Assembly (NCBI RefSeq): GCF_030269545.1
Contig: NZ_BSTN01000001.1
Span: forward strand, 141,204-205,203
Length of the DNA stretch: 64,000 nucleotides
Reading direction: 5' to 3'
From: Actinomadura sp. NBRC 104425
GTDB taxonomy: Bacteria > Actinomycetota > Actinomycetes > Streptosporangiales > Streptosporangiaceae
The notes below the pieces were generated by a model. It was not told the origin of the DNA, ran no database searches, and was given only the letters and a program-made list of their open reading frames with translations. The number at the start of each line of letters is the position of its first letter. Positions within the stretch are counted from its first letter, which is position 1. A program made the position numbers and the translations under genes. Below are positions 1 to 8,949 of this stretch, in pieces.

Positions 1-272
1 GAAGCGTCGGCCTGCGAGCCAGGCACACCGACGGACGGACCCGAAACACCAGCCTGCGGGACAGACACACCGGCAGGCGGGGCCAGGGCATCGGCAGGCG
101 CAGAAGCGTCGGCCTGCGAGCCAGGCACACCGACGGACGGACCCGAAACACCAGCCTGCGGGACAGACACACCGGCAGGCGGGGCCAGGGCATCGGCAGG
201 CGCAGAAGCGTCGGCCTGCGAGCCAGGCACACCGACGGACGGACCCGAAACATCAGCCTGCGGGGCAGATGT
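1..272. repeat. 102-bp tandem direct repeat inside the coding sequence
   Basis: Copies begin at 1, 103 and 205. Copies 1-102 and 103-204 are identical base for base; the third (205 to about 272) diverges after the first 50 bases and decays into ordinary sequence. The unit is 34 codons and encodes a low-complexity linker of Gly-Val, Ser-Gln-Ala-Asp and Ala-Pro motifs. More copies may lie to the left of the window. Confidence 0.95.
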
Positions 273-2033
273 GTCGGCGGGCGAGGTGGCAGCGTTGGCG
301 GGCCGGGGCATGGGGACCGTCCGCGAGTCGGGGGTGTCCTGCTGCGGGGACACGAGCAGCAGGGTGCCCAGCAGGTGCGCGGCCGCCTGCCGACCGGTGT
401 CGAAGACGGCCTCGTCGCGGCGCTCGCCGTCTTCGAAACGGAACACCGCCCAGCGCAGCCCGTCCCGCACCAGGCACCAGGCGCCCTCGGCGGTCTCCTC
501 CAGCCGGTAGGAACCGGGGTCCACCCCGAGTTCCTCAAGCCGCCGCCGCACTCGCGCGACCCACACTTCACCGGGAGGCCGGAGTTCGAACGTCCGCCAC
601 CGGTAGCCTCCGTCGGTCTCCTCCCCGGCGGCTTCCTCCGTCGCCTGGGCGGGCACGGCCTCAGGAGTGGGGTCCGGGGCACTCGCGGGCGCCGCTTCCG
701 GGGCCGCTCCGGGGGAAGCGGGGTCCGCAGCAGGGGGCGGCGGCGGTGTGGCGGGCTCCGGGTCGGGGGGCGCGGGGGCGGGTTTGCCGGACAGGGCAGC
801 GGTGGCGGCCTGCAGGGTGGGTTCGTCCACCTCGGGGACGCGGAAGCCCTGGGCGCGGATGTGGGCGACGAGGTCGGGTTCGGGTGGGAGGCCGTGCTCG
901 CGCAGGTAGTAGCCGACGGCACCGGCCCAGATCCAGGTGCCGTCGGTGTGGAAGCTCAGCGGTACGCGGTCACCGCGTTCGGGGGCGAGCTGGTCCGGGG
1001 CGTAGGAGCCGGCGGCCCGCACCAGCGGTGCGTTGTGCAGGTACTCGGCGAGGCGTTCGGCCTCGTCGGGGGCCACGGGGGGACGGGACACCGAGGGCTG
1101 GGCGCCGTCCGATCCGGCGTGGTCGAAGACGCGGGCCCTGCGGAACGTGCGCGTCGGGGCGCCGCCCAGGCGGCGGCTCATCCAGTCGGGCACCTCCTCC
1201 ATGGGGAAGCGCTGCAGTTCCCGGCGGACGTCGTCGGCGCTGGGCTCGGTGCTCCAGGAAGGTTCCTCATCGCGCGGAAAGCCCCCGCTGGCGCGCACCG
1301 CGCCGTTCTCCAACCGCACCTGGAACTCGACACGCGACCAGACTTTGCCTTCGATCGCGTACATGCCCGCGCGCAGCCGGTCCAGCAACGCCCCGGCGGC
1401 GGCGGGCGGCCTCCAGGGGCGCAGGGTCTCGTCGTCGAAGAAGACCGTCACCGGGGGGAACTCGACGTGGTCCCCCACCGCCTGGTAGTAGCCGTGCAGC
1501 CGGCGCCACAGCGCCGGAGCGTGGTCGGCCAGCAGCACGGACAGGTCGTTCATCATCTTGACGGGGTCGAGCCGCTCGGGGGCGGGGTCGGGGCCGTACT
1601 CGGGTTCGCGTCCCTCCAGGCGCGCCGCCAGCCAGGCGGGCGTGTGCTCGGGGGCGCGCGGCATGACGACCTGGTCGCGCTGGTAGCACTCCGCGGGGAT
1701 CGGCGGGTCCCACAGGGGGTCGAAGTCGCGGTTGTAGAGCCGTGCCACGACGCCGCCGGGCTCGATGAGGAACAGCGCGGAGAACCAGGTGCCGCGTCCG
1801 GGTTCGTAATGCGCGCGGCGCAGCTCCCTCAGCAGGTCGGTGAGCTGGGACGGCAGGCCCTCGGACGGGACTGCCGCGCCGTCGGCGGTGAGGACGGTGG
1901 CGGTGACCTCGCTCACCGCCACCGTGGCCGCGCAGCGCAGGTCGATGCGGCGCCATCCGGGCGGCGCCGTCCGCTGGACGAGCTCGACGATCTGGCCTTC
2001 CAGCTCGGCCACCCGGTCACCCGACACGGACAT
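1..2033 (-). CDS. Large modular protein, polymorphic-toxin related (3' end outside window)
   Basis: Open frame from ATG at 2033 running leftward off the window, about 677 codons without a stop. Residues 1-145 and about 180-310 form two globular modules rich in Trp/Tyr/Pro (for example WFSALFLIEPGG and YNRDFDPLWDPPIP) that faintly resemble the YezG/DUF600 immunity fold. Residues 340-410 form a third segment. A Pro/Ala linker follows (about 415-475), then a compact domain at about 478-565 (containing GAWCLVRDGLRWAVFRFEDG). I recall this last domain type occurring upstream of TNT-type NAD glycohydrolase domains in actinobacterial proteins, so a toxin C-terminus may lie outside the window; that is inference. 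From residue 588 on the protein is an S/A/P/V/G/Q repeat (34 residues per unit). No signal peptide is visible. Divergent from the NADAR gene. Confidence 0.75.
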   Translation of the reverse strand, partial: MSVSGDRVAELEGQIVELVQRTAPPGWRRIDLRCAATVAVSEVTATVLTADGAAVPSEGLPSQLTDLLRELRRAHYEPGRGTWFSALFLIEPGGVVARLYNRDFDPLWDPPIPAECYQRDQVVMPRAPEHTPAWLAARLEGREPEYGPDPAPERLDPVKMMNDLSVLLADHAPALWRRLHGYYQAVGDHVEFPPVTVFFDDETLRPWRPPAAAGALLDRLRAGMYAIEGKVWSRVEFQVRLENGAVRASGGFPRDEEPSWSTEPSADDVRRELQRFPMEEVPDWMSRRLGGAPTRTFRRARVFDHAGSDGAQPSVSRPPVAPDEAERLAEYLHNAPLVRAAGSYAPDQLAPERGDRVPLSFHTDGTWIWAGAVGYYLREHGLPPEPDLVAHIRAQGFRVPEVDEPTLQAATAALSGKPAPAPPDPEPATPPPPPAADPASPGAAPEAAPASAPDPTPEAVPAQATEEAAGEETDGGYRWRTFELRPPGEVWVARVRRRLEELGVDPGSYRLEETAEGAWCLVRDGLRWAVFRFEDGERRDEAVFDTGRQAAAHLLGTLLLVSPQQDTPDSRTVPMPRPANAATSPADTSAPQADVSGPSVGVPGSQADASAPADALAPPAGVSVPQAGVSGPSVGVPGSQADASAPADALAPPAGVSVPQAGVSGPSVGVPGSQADA

Positions 2034-2135
2034 ATCCCCTCATCGTCTACCGTTGCACGACATCGGGCAGGGTATCGGGCCGCACCCACAGCGACGTCCG
2101 GGTAAAGGCGTTGCCCGGGCTCGGTCATCTGCCGG

Positions 2136-2681
2136 ATGCTCGGAGGCATGCGAATCGAGCAGTTGATCGAACTGGAGCAGCGCGGCGAGCTTCCCGAGTT
2201 CGTGTTGTTCTGGGGCGGCACGAAGCCCAAGGGGTGCCTCAGCCAGTGGTATCCGTCGCCCTTCACGCTCGACGGCGTCACCTACGCCACGGCCGAGCAC
2301 TACATGATGGCCGAGAAGGCGCGCCTGTTCGGCGACGGCGAGGCGGTCCAGCGGATCCTCGCCGACCCCGACCCCAGGCGGGCCAAGGCGCTGGGGCGCC
2401 GCGTCAGGAACTTCGACGAGGACACCTGGGCCAAGCACCGGTACGACATCGTCGTGACGGGCAACAAGGCCAAGTTCGGCACCCACGAGAGGCTGCGCGA
2501 CTTCCTGCTGGGGACGACGGGCAAGGTGCTGGTGGAGGCCAGCCCGGAGGACACCGTCTGGGGCATCGGGCTGAGCGAGCAGCAGCCCGAGGCGCGGCGG
2601 CCGTCCCAGTGGCGGGGGACGAACCTGCTCGGTTTCGCTTTGATGGAGGTTCGGGAGTCGCTGCGGGAATACCCGGCCTGA
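2136..2681 (+). CDS. NADAR-family protein (YbiA/RibX-like N-glycosidase)
   Basis: 181 residues. Hallmarks of the NADAR fold are visible: the early LFWGG segment, TAEHYMMAEKARLF near residue 55, a central KFGTHERLRDFLLGT, then VWGIGLSE and NLLGFALMEVRE at the end. Family members hydrolyse N-glycosidic bonds, either of reactive riboflavin-pathway intermediates (YbiA/RibX) or of ADP-ribosylated guanine in DNA; which applies here cannot be told from sequence. The start is uncertain: ATG at 2136 has no clear Shine-Dalgarno, while the ATG at 2148 has GGAGG only one base before it. It is transcribed away from the toxin-like gene on the left. Confidence 0.88.
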   Translation: MLGGMRIEQLIELEQRGELPEFVLFWGGTKPKGCLSQWYPSPFTLDGVTYATAEHYMMAEKARLFGDGEAVQRILADPDPRRAKALGRRVRNFDEDTWAKHRYDIVVTGNKAKFGTHERLRDFLLGTTGKVLVEASPEDTVWGIGLSEQQPEARRPSQWRGTNLLGFALMEVRESLREYPA

Positions 2682-2700
2682 GGCAATACGGTCGGGTGCC

Positions 2701-3879
2701 GTGTCGAGCGAAGCCGTCTCCGCCCCCGAGCCCACCGTCACCCCTCCCCCGCCGCGTCGCCGCCGCAGGGGGCGCATGCTGCTGATCGTGCTACTGGCCG
2801 TCGTCGTCGTGCTGGGCCTGGGGACGGGCGGGGTCGGCTGGTACTTCTCCGGTGTCGCCACCGAGGTGTCGCACGAGGAGGAGTACCCGCTGACGGTGCT
2901 GGACGTGGCGGACGGCACCGTGACGCTCCCCCGCGACGAGGCCACGGTACGGCCGGGCACATGGGCGCTGGCGTGGAAGGGCGGACGTGCGCTCCTGGGC
3001 CCGGTGGTGAAGCAGGACAAGCGCAGCGTCGCGCGCGAGGTGGCGAAGGTCGTGCAGGGCACGCTCGCCAAGGGCCTGGCCGTCCACTTCGACCATTGGG
3101 TGTACGCGGGGGATCCCCGGCGCGCCCTGGGCCTGGAGTTCCGCGACGTCACCTATCCCACGCAAGTGGGGACGATGCCCGCGTGGTTCCTGCCCGGCAC
3201 GACGAACCGGACGACGTGGGTCATCGCGGTGCACGGACGCAACGCCGACAGGGCCGAGACGTTCCGGGCCATGCCCGCAGTGCACCGCCTGGGCCTGCCC
3301 ATGCTGTCCATCGCCTACCGCAACGACGTGGGGGCGCCCCGCTCACCGGACCACCGCAACCACCTGGGCGACACCGAATGGCGCGACGTGGCCTCCGCCG
3401 TGGCGTACGCCCGGTCGCAGGGCGCCACGGGGGTGGTCCTGTACGGGTGGTCGATGGGCGGGGCGATGGTGACGACCGTCCTGCGCCACTCCGACGACCC
3501 GGGGTTCGTCCGCGGCGTGGTGCTCGACTCCCCGGTGCTGGACTGGAACGCCACCCTGGACAAGCAGGGCGCCGCCCGCAACCTGCCCGGGTTCGTCACG
3601 GCCGCGGCCAAGCGCATCCTGCAGTGGCGTACCGGCATCGATCTGGAGGACTACGACCAACGCCGGTACGCCCCCGACCTGAAGACCCCCACGCTGCTGT
3701 TCACCACGGAGTCCGACGCCACCGTGGACAACGCGCCGTCAGTGGCCTTCGCCGAGCGCGCGCCCCGGGGCATGGTCACGCACGTCCGGGCCCAGGGCGA
3801 CCACACCGAGGCGTGGAACATAGACCCGGCCGCCTACGAGCGCGCGCTGCACACCTTCCTCACCGGCCTCAAGCCGTGA
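2701..3879 (+). CDS. Membrane-anchored alpha/beta hydrolase
   Basis: 392 residues from a GTG start. A basic stretch (RRRRRGR, residues 19-25) precedes one membrane helix (about 26-47), so the catalytic domain should lie outside the membrane. The nucleophile elbow is GWSMGG with Ser251; the acid is probably Asp339 in TESDATVDN and the base His368 in QGDHTEAWN, giving a complete triad. The domain resembles dienelactone hydrolase/serine aminopeptidase-like alpha/beta hydrolases; the substrate is unknown. The last 11 bases overlap the convergent oxidoreductase gene. Confidence 0.9.
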   Translation: MSSEAVSAPEPTVTPPPPRRRRRGRMLLIVLLAVVVVLGLGTGGVGWYFSGVATEVSHEEEYPLTVLDVADGTVTLPRDEATVRPGTWALAWKGGRALLGPVVKQDKRSVAREVAKVVQGTLAKGLAVHFDHWVYAGDPRRALGLEFRDVTYPTQVGTMPAWFLPGTTNRTTWVIAVHGRNADRAETFRAMPAVHRLGLPMLSIAYRNDVGAPRSPDHRNHLGDTEWRDVASAVAYARSQGATGVVLYGWSMGGAMVTTVLRHSDDPGFVRGVVLDSPVLDWNATLDKQGAARNLPGFVTAAAKRILQWRTGIDLEDYDQRRYAPDLKTPTLLFTTESDATVDNAPSVAFAERAPRGMVTHVRAQGDHTEAWNIDPAAYERALHTFLTGLKP

Positions 3880-4759
3880 GCAGGCGCGCCGTCTCCCCCA
3901 GCAGTTCGATCTGGCGCAGCGGGTCCCCTCCGAACGGCAGGCCGATGATGCGGTGCGCCCCCGCTTCCGCCAGCGCGGCCAGGCGTTCGGCGGCCTGTGC
4001 GGGGCTTCCCACGGCCAGCGCGTTGCGCGCGGCCTCCTCCGGCATGCCGTACTGCATCAGCCCTCGCACCTGGGCGTCGACCACGGACGCGGGCAGGTCT
4101 CCCAGGCCGATGCTGATGCTGGCGGTCAGCTTCGGTGCCGGGCGGCCCTGCTCGGCGGCCAGTTCCTCCAGCCGCGCCTCCGCGTCCTTGAGGGCGCCCG
4201 GCGTGGGGAACCCCGCGTACCACTCGCCCCCGAACCGCAGCAGGCGGCGTATCGTCGCCTTGCCGAACCCGCCGCCGATGAGCAGCGGCGGCATGGGCGC
4301 GCCCGGCTCCAGCGTGACCTGTTCGCCGTTGACGGTCGCGGGCTTGCCCTCGACCAGGTCCGGCAGGACCTCCAGTGCGGCGTCGGTGCGCTTGCCGCGT
4401 TCGGCGTAGGGGACGCCCACGGCCTTCCATGCCGCGTCACCGTGCACGGCCCCGCCCGTGCCGATGCCCAGCAGCACCCGCCCGCCCGACAGGTGCTGCA
4501 GGGTCGCGACCTGCTTGGCCGCCCACGCGACCGGACGCAGCGCCAGCACCATCACGCCGAAGCCGAGCTTGACGCGTTCGGTCGCGGCCGCGGCCGCGGC
4601 CAACCGCAGGGTGCTGTCGAGGAACGGCTTGGCCGCGATCAGGTGGTCCCCCGTCCACACCGACTCCAGCCCGGCCTCCTCGGCGAGCCGGGCCTGCGGG
4701 ACGACCGCCGCCTGCGGGCTCCCCGACGACAGCCCGACCCCCACCTTGAGCTTCTCCAT
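3869..4759 (-). CDS. LLM-class F420-dependent oxidoreductase
   Basis: 296 residues starting MEKLKVGVGL. The TIM-barrel luciferase-like pattern is clear: SVWTGDHLIAAKPF near residue 38, KLGFGVMVLALRPVAWAAKQVATLQHLSGGRVLLGIGTGG at about 65-105, and a C-terminal RIIGLPFGGDPLRQIELLGE. Family members use coenzyme F420 or FMN for hydride transfer; the cofactor is inferred from actinobacterial context. Its ATG shares a TGATG overlap with the stop of the upstream quinone reductase gene, so the two are translationally coupled and may act on the same type of substrate. Confidence 0.9.
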   Translation of the reverse strand: MEKLKVGVGLSSGSPQAAVVPQARLAEEAGLESVWTGDHLIAAKPFLDSTLRLAAAAAATERVKLGFGVMVLALRPVAWAAKQVATLQHLSGGRVLLGIGTGGAVHGDAAWKAVGVPYAERGKRTDAALEVLPDLVEGKPATVNGEQVTLEPGAPMPPLLIGGGFGKATIRRLLRFGGEWYAGFPTPGALKDAEARLEELAAEQGRPAPKLTASISIGLGDLPASVVDAQVRGLMQYGMPEEAARNALAVGSPAQAAERLAALAEAGAHRIIGLPFGGDPLRQIELLGETARLLTA

Positions 4760-5703
4760 CACCGCACCTCCAGCAGGGTCTTGCCGACGGTCGCGCGCGC
4801 CTCGATGGCCGCGTGCGCGTCCGCGGCGCGTTCCAGCGGGAACCGCTGGCCGATCAGCGGACGCAGCCGTCCGGCGGCGGCCTCGGCGAGCGCGCTCTCG
4901 GTGCTCTCGCGCAGCAGCTCGGGCGTCACCTCCGCCTTGACCAGCGTCACACCGCGCTCGGCCGCCTCCTCCTCGGACACGCCGGCCCACTCGCCGCTGG
5001 CCAAGCCGTAGCTGACCATGCGTCCCCCCGGGCGCAGCAGCCGGAACGCGGCACGCGCCACGGCGCCGCCGACGCCGTCGAGGACGACGTCCACCCCGTC
5101 GACGCCCTCGGTCCAGTCCGGCTTCAGGTAGTCGACGGTCTCGTCGGCGCCGAGCTCCCGCGCCACGTCCAGCTTGCGCGGACCGCCCGCCGCCGCGACG
5201 ACCGTCGCCCCGGCCGCCTTGGCGAGCTGCACCAGCAGCGACCCGACGCCTCCCGCGGCCGCCTCCACCAGCACGCGCTCCCCCGCGCGCGGCGCGGCGG
5301 CCCGCAGCTGCAACGTGGCGGTGCGCCCGTCGGCCAGCAGCGCGACCGCCGCGTCCATCTCCAGCGCGTCGGGCACCAGGTACAGGCCCGCCGCGTCCAC
5401 GGCGGCCCGTTCGGCATACCCGCCCGAACCGCCGGTGCCGGTCACCACCCGCTTGCCCACCAGCCCCGGGTCCACGCCGTCGCCCACCGCCGCCACGACA
5501 CCGCCGACGCCGTTGCCGAGGATCATCGGCAGCTGCGCCTTGAACGGCCCGTTGCCGGTCGCGCGGAACTGCGTCTCCACGAACGTGATGTTGGCGAACG
5601 CCACGTCGACGACCGCCTGTCCCGGCCCCGCCACGGGGTCCGGGGCTTCACCTGCGACGAGCACCTCGGGCCCGCCGAACTCCTTCAACCACACCGCTCG
5701 CAC
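4759..5703 (-). CDS. Zinc-binding-type dehydrogenase / NADPH:quinone reductase
   Basis: 314 residues from GTG. It has the medium-chain dehydrogenase layout of the QOR group: an N-terminal GroES-like domain (MRAVWLKEFGGPEVL to about residue 120), then a Rossmann nucleotide-binding segment with VLVEAAAGGVGSLLVQLAKAAGATVVAAAGGPRKLDVARELGADETVDY and a C-terminal KTLLEVR. No zinc-ligand cysteines are present, which fits NADPH:quinone or enoyl reductases rather than alcohol dehydrogenases. First gene of a two-gene unit with the F420-like oxidoreductase. Confidence 0.9.
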   Translation of the reverse strand: MRAVWLKEFGGPEVLVAGEAPDPVAGPGQAVVDVAFANITFVETQFRATGNGPFKAQLPMILGNGVGGVVAAVGDGVDPGLVGKRVVTGTGGSGGYAERAAVDAAGLYLVPDALEMDAAVALLADGRTATLQLRAAAPRAGERVLVEAAAGGVGSLLVQLAKAAGATVVAAAGGPRKLDVARELGADETVDYLKPDWTEGVDGVDVVLDGVGGAVARAAFRLLRPGGRMVSYGLASGEWAGVSEEEAAERGVTLVKAEVTPELLRESTESALAEAAAGRLRPLIGQRFPLERAADAHAAIEARATVGKTLLEVR

Positions 5704-5771
5704 GGTTCAGCCCCCCAGTTCGGGAACATCGTCCCGACGAGGCTGCAACCTCAAGCGCACTGCAGGTCAAG

Positions 5772-6551
5772 TCAGCCGATGTCGCGACGGACCGCGGTGA
5801 CCATCGCGATCACCGCGAACACCAGCCCGTAACCGACCAGCACCAGCGTGCCGCCCCAGGGCGGCAGCGTGTCCAGCTCGCCCATGCCGCCGAAGCCGCC
5901 GGTCGTCCGCGTGATCGCGCGCACCGCCCCGGCGGGGAGCCACTGCCCCACCTGCGGCAGCGCGACCGTCACGATCGCCTCGACGAGCTGCACCCAGCCG
6001 ATCGCCACCAGGATCGCCGCGATCTGGTTGCGGATCAGCGCGCCCAGCCCCAGCCCGACGAGCGCATACAGGCCCATGGCCAGTACCGTCCCGCCGAGGA
6101 TCATCGGCACGTCGTTGTCGAGCAGCGACGTCGAGCCGCCCCGGATCGCCAGCGCGGGCAGCGCCACCGCCACCGTCGCCAGCACCGTCACCAGCCCGAA
6201 GGCCAGCCCGAACAGGAAGTAAGACACCAGCTTGGCCGCCAGCACCCGGCCCCGCCGCGGCGTGACCAGGAACGCCTGCGTGATCGTCCCGTGCCGGTAC
6301 TCGCCGGTGATGCCGACGATGCCGAGGATCATCATGAACAGCACGCCGCCGCTGGCGTTGGCGTAGAAGGCGCGCACGGTGTCTGGGTCGGTGACCGGCG
6401 GCAGCGCCTCGCGCCCGTCCATCTCGACACCCGCCAGCGCGATGTAGAACACCAGCCCCATCAGCGCGAACCCCACGCTGAGGCCGAGCATGCCCAGCCA
6501 CATCCGGGTGGACCGGATCTTCAGCAGCTCCGCCTGGATCAGCCGGATCAT
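5772..6551 (-). CDS. ABC-2 type transporter permease
   Basis: 259 residues with about six hydrophobic helices (roughly 19-37, 63-83, 110-135, 150-175, 180-203 and 236-252) and an N-terminus typical of ABC-2 permeases (MIRLIQAELLKIRSTRMW). Paired with the upstream ATPase through an ATGA overlap at 6548-6551, so the two make one exporter. The substrate cannot be read from sequence; this two-gene layout is common for lipid, antibiotic or small-molecule export. Confidence 0.92.
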   Translation of the reverse strand: MIRLIQAELLKIRSTRMWLGMLGLSVGFALMGLVFYIALAGVEMDGREALPPVTDPDTVRAFYANASGGVLFMMILGIVGITGEYRHGTITQAFLVTPRRGRVLAAKLVSYFLFGLAFGLVTVLATVAVALPALAIRGGSTSLLDNDVPMILGGTVLAMGLYALVGLGLGALIRNQIAAILVAIGWVQLVEAIVTVALPQVGQWLPAGAVRAITRTTGGFGGMGELDTLPPWGGTLVLVGYGLVFAVIAMVTAVRRDIG

Positions 6552-7441
6552 CCCGCCTCCCCCATCTCCGCCCGGGTCAGCTCCAGGAAGACGTGCTCCA
6601 GCCCGGACCGCTCCTCCACCAACTCCGTCAGCACCGCACCGGCGTCCAGCGCCGCGCGCCCGACCTGTTCGGCGTCCACCCCGCTCACCCAGAGCCGGTC
6701 GTCTTCGAACCGGACGGTGGCGCCCGCCTCCTCCAGCGCCCGCCGCAGCTGCTCCGGCTGCCGCGTGCCCACCTTCAGCTCGCCTCCGCGGACCAGCTCG
6801 GCCAGCGGCGCGTCACGCAGCACCCGCCCCCGCGCGACGATCACCACATGGTCGGCGACCTGCTCGACCTCGGCCAGCACATGGCTCGACACCAGAACGG
6901 TGCAGCCGATGTCGGCCAGGTGCCTGAGGAAGTCGCGCAACCAGCGGATTCCGGCGGGGTCCAGGCCGTTGGCGGGCTCGTCCAGGATCAGCACGCGCGG
7001 CTCGCCCAGGATCGCCTCCGCCAGCGCCAGCCGCTGCCGCATGCCGAGGGAGAACCCCAGCACCCTGCGGTCAGCCGCTTCCTTGAGCCCGGTCGTCTCC
7101 AGGGCTTCGTCCGCCCGCCGCGTCGGCAGCCCCGCCGCCGTGCACGCGACCCTCAGATGGTCGCGTGCGCTGCGTCCCGGGTTGAACCCGGTGGCCTCCA
7201 GCGCCGCCCCCACCTCCACCACGGGACGTTCCAGGTCAACGTACCTGCGCCCGTTGATGAGCGCCCGCCCGGACGTGGGCGCCACCAGCCCGAGCATCAT
7301 CCGGAGCGTCGTCGTCTTCCCCGCCCCGTTCGGTCCGAGAAAACCCGTCACCTCCCCCGGCCGGGCCGTAAAGCTCACCCCGTCCACGGCCCGGACCGTT
7401 CCGAACGTCTTGGTCAGTTCCTGCACCTCGATCACGGACAC
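6548..7441 (-). CDS. ABC transporter ATP-binding protein
   Basis: About 297 residues. Walker A GPNGAGKTT, Q-loop region, signature FSLGMRQRLALAEA, Walker B RVLILDEPANGLDP and the switch His in VLVSSHVLAEVE are all intact, followed by a C-terminal regulatory extension typical of exporter ATPases. The start is ambiguous: GTG at 7441, GTG at 7435 or ATG at 7471 are in frame and none has a strong Shine-Dalgarno. Overlaps the permease gene by four bases and drives it. Confidence 0.9.
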   Translation of the reverse strand: MSVIEVQELTKTFGTVRAVDGVSFTARPGEVTGFLGPNGAGKTTTLRMMLGLVAPTSGRALINGRRYVDLERPVVEVGAALEATGFNPGRSARDHLRVACTAAGLPTRRADEALETTGLKEAADRRVLGFSLGMRQRLALAEAILGEPRVLILDEPANGLDPAGIRWLRDFLRHLADIGCTVLVSSHVLAEVEQVADHVVIVARGRVLRDAPLAELVRGGELKVGTRQPEQLRRALEEAGATVRFEDDRLWVSGVDAEQVGRAALDAGAVLTELVEERSGLEHVFLELTRAEMGEAG

Positions 7442-7595
7442 ATCGTGCCAGTCGCGACAATCCCCCAGCATTCGACTATTCGGCGGCCCCGGCGCGTCCC
7501 CGGCTCTCACCACGAGGCTCTTTTCTCGCCACAGGCACCTCTGTAAGCTTGCGGCCGTACTCGATCCCGTTGTCGGCTGTTGATCAGGGATGGCG

Positions 7596-8192
7596 ATGAG
7601 CGCCCGGTTGATTGGCCTGCGCCCCGGCTCCGGGCCCGCCCGCCGCGCACGCCTCGCCGTCGCCCTCACCGCGATCGCCGCGACGGCCTCCTGCGGCGGC
7701 TCGTCCTCCGGCGGCGCCTTCAAGCCGAGCGGAACCTTCGGCGGCGCCGCGGCCGCACCCGCCACCACGGCCGCAACCCCGCCGTCGGCCCTTCCCACCG
7801 CCCAGGTCGACCGGGACGTCCTGCAGCGCTACCGCGAGTACCAGCGCGTCTACAAGCAGGTCTACGCAACCAACGACCCCACTCCCCTCGCCTCCGTCGC
7901 CACCGATCCCCTTCTCACCTCCATCACCCAGGATGTCGAGGAGACCAGGTCGAAAGGCGAGATCTGGCGCTTCACCAACGCCCTCAACCCGAAGATCCAG
8001 GGCCGCACGAAGGACGGCTCCCAGGTGGCCGTGCTGGACTGCGTGCGGACGCTCGCCGCCTACCGGTACTCCGCCAAGACCGGAAAGCGGCTCGGCGGCT
8101 ACGAAGGCGGGACCTTCCTCTACCAGGTCATCATGAAGTTCGAAGGGGGGACCTGGAAGGCTTCCAAGGCGACCCAGGGAAAAGAATGCTGA
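7596..8192 (+). CDS. Exported lipoprotein of unknown function
   Basis: 198 residues. ATG at 7596 is preferred over 7590 because AGGGA lies five bases upstream. The N-terminus has a twin-Arg basic region, a hydrophobic stretch and a lipobox-like ATASC, so it is probably a lipoprotein. After a low-complexity Ala/Thr/Pro segment, residues about 70-198 form a small domain (VDRDVLQRYREYQRVYKQVY and later LDCVRTLAAYRYSAKTGKRL) that looks like an NTF2-like or nuclear-transport-factor fold by pattern only. Overlaps the next secreted-protein gene by seven bases. Confidence 0.75.
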   Translation: MSARLIGLRPGSGPARRARLAVALTAIAATASCGGSSSGGAFKPSGTFGGAAAAPATTAATPPSALPTAQVDRDVLQRYREYQRVYKQVYATNDPTPLASVATDPLLTSITQDVEETRSKGEIWRFTNALNPKIQGRTKDGSQVAVLDCVRTLAAYRYSAKTGKRLGGYEGGTFLYQVIMKFEGGTWKASKATQGKEC

Positions 8193-8944
8193 ACACACCG
8201 GTGAGACTGGCGAGCGCGCCCCTCTCCCTCGCGCTGCTGTCGGCGGGCACCCTGCTGCTGTTCCCCTCGACCGCCGAAGCGGCCCCCTGCGTCGGCGGCA
8301 AGAAGGTCAAGTGCACCGCGAACGGCGAGCGCACCATCCCCGGCCGCGGCGGCTCAGGCGGCGGAGGCGACAGCACCGGCGGCGGCCCCGTCGAGCAACC
8401 CGACATCGCCTGCCCGGTGGAAGTCGACGACTTCGACTGCCCGACGCCTGAGGAAAACGCCGCCCCGGTCCCCCACATCCCAACACAGGTCGTAGTCGAG
8501 TCGGCAACGGACGACCTGGCGCTTCCGTCACCGACAATCCACACGGCCCCCAGCCCGAAGACCTACGTGCGGGCTTTCACCTCCCTGTGGATCGACTCGG
8601 GGAGCTTCACCCCCCGAACGGCCCAGGCCTCAGTTCCCGACCAGGTGGTCACGGCCACGGCCACTCCCCAGTCGGTGACCTGGAACATGGTGGAGCGCAC
8701 CATCACATGTGGATCGGCGGGATCGCCGAACGGGACGGAATGCGGCTACACCTATAACCGCTCATCGGCGAGCCAGCCCGGCGGCCGCTATCAGATCACC
8801 GCCACGATCAACTGGACCGTGGCGTGGACATGTCAGGGCGCGTGCGACCCGGGCCAGCAGGCCGGCACGCTGCCGAACATGACCACCTCTTCCACCACCC
8901 CGCTCGTCGTTGAGGAAATCCAGACCAGCACCCGCCCGCGGTAG
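8186..8944 (+). CDS. Secreted protein of unknown function
   Basis: 252 residues from ATG at 8186, with AGGGA five bases upstream inside the end of the preceding gene. A classical signal peptide runs to about residue 32 (ending AEAAP). A Gly-rich linker (GRGGSGGGGDSTGGGP) follows. The C-terminal half is Thr/Ser-rich beta sequence with paired cysteines (CGSAGSPNGTEC, and CQGAC) that could form disulfides outside the cell, and the pattern is reminiscent of cell-surface or wall-associated actinobacterial proteins. No catalytic motif seen. Coupled to the lipoprotein gene, so the two probably work together. Confidence 0.75.
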   Translation: MLNTPVRLASAPLSLALLSAGTLLLFPSTAEAAPCVGGKKVKCTANGERTIPGRGGSGGGGDSTGGGPVEQPDIACPVEVDDFDCPTPEENAAPVPHIPTQVVVESATDDLALPSPTIHTAPSPKTYVRAFTSLWIDSGSFTPRTAQASVPDQVVTATATPQSVTWNMVERTITCGSAGSPNGTECGYTYNRSSASQPGGRYQITATINWTVAWTCQGACDPGQQAGTLPNMTTSSTTPLVVEEIQTSTRPR

Positions 8945-8949
8945 CGAGG

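Noticed and set aside
269..1561. Plus-strand open frames up to 576 codons opposite the first gene
   Set aside because: Arg/Gly/Pro-rich products with no family features; the minus-strand frame has sensible domains and codon bias, so these are antisense artefacts of high GC.
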